The position numbers and the translations under genes are program-made. 64,000 nucleotides of DNA from NCBI GenBank assembly GCA_963707555.1, contig CAVPQM010000014.1, positions 248,001 to 312,000 on the forward strand, given 5' to 3'. Source of the stretch: JAFAFN01 sp963707555 (GTDB taxonomy: Bacteria; Actinomycetota; Acidimicrobiia; Acidimicrobiales; Microtrichaceae). Under the pieces are notes generated by a model. It did no database searches, had not been told where the DNA came from, and saw only the letters and a list, made by a program, of their open reading frames with translations. Below, one piece after another: positions 63,918 through 64,000 of the stretch (its first letter is position 1; every line of letters begins with the position of its first letter).

Positions 63918-64000
63918 TCAGGCGGCAGGATCGGGGCGCACGACGTCCGCGGCGAACCACGCCGGCAGCACGTAGCCGTCGGACAGACGGCGGAGCTGGT
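63918..64000 (-). CDS. 3' end of an unknown minus-strand gene
   Basis: The last ~26 codons of a gene entering from the right edge: QLRRLSDGYVLPAWFAADVV, then RPDPAA and TGA at 63918-63920. Codon bias is typical of the window. Too short to identify. Confidence 0.5.
   Translation of the reverse strand, partial: QLRRLSDGYVLPAWFAADVVRPDPAA

Overview
The window is about 70% GC, densely packed and shows strong third-position GC. Several features point to an actinobacterium: a DprE1/UbiA-type decaprenyl-phosphate ribose pair, a CofC/FbiD-type F420 biosynthesis gene, stop/start overlaps of the ATGA and GTGA type, many GTG starts and many apparently leaderless promoters. The metabolic style (tandem CaiB transferases, acyl-CoA dehydrogenases, DUF35/thiolase pair, amidohydrolase) fits Acidimicrobiia best, but that placement is inference.

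Layout. 1-541 is the 3' end of an oligopeptide-type ABC ATPase, followed by a hairpin. 748-14540 is one long co-directional catabolic operon: ThDP-dependent lyase/synthase, a double CaiB CoA-transferase, two single CaiB genes (the second frameshifted), SDR, LLM flavin oxidoreductase, ACAD10-like phosphotransferase, DUF35 protein, thiolase-like protein, acyl-CoA dehydrogenase and acyl-CoA ligase. Almost every junction overlaps by 4 nt. 14591-16511 is an acyl-CoA dehydrogenase with a TetR regulator, divergent from an amidohydrolase (16648) that is followed by two very small desulforedoxin-like proteins. 18471-20364 holds an unknown protein, a limonene-epoxide-hydrolase-like enzyme, a shattered RibD/DHFR-like gene and a GNAT. 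20545-24771 groups an FdhF/YdeP-like molybdoenzyme, an HPP membrane protein and two tandem group-III truncated globins, plausibly a redox or NO-stress locus. 24802-40039 is mostly housekeeping and envelope genes: DUF2817 peptidase, three-domain glutaminase, Usp, Ung, class III cyclase, PhoD, RmuC, CDF exporter, an alpha/beta hydrolase with a histone-like tail, Sua5, a lipoprotein metalloprotease, UbiA and DprE1. 40152-47949 is a carbohydrate-type ABC transporter operon with one ATPase, two permeases and three paralogous binding proteins. 48137-57213 includes a DEDD exonuclease, MetRS, a PIG-L deacetylase, CofC and GpsA. 57320-59114 is a small-gene island with a dispersed palindromic repeat, a probable toxin-antitoxin pair and a truncated VapC. 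59125-64000 carries a P450, a GH38 alpha-mannosidase, CutA and the end of an unknown gene.

The most notable observations are: (i) CaiB proteins occurring as catalytic plus non-catalytic pairs, once fused and once separate; (ii) an 18-bp repeat that copies a stop/start coupling junction six times; (iii) a globin duplicate that has lost its proximal His; (iv) three solute-binding proteins serving one transporter; (v) a repeat-punctuated small-gene island in which one repeat copy lies where the VapC N-terminus should be; (vi) four genes with clean frameshifts, five of the eight inferred shift points lying next to GATC, which looks like systematic sequence error or modification-linked error.
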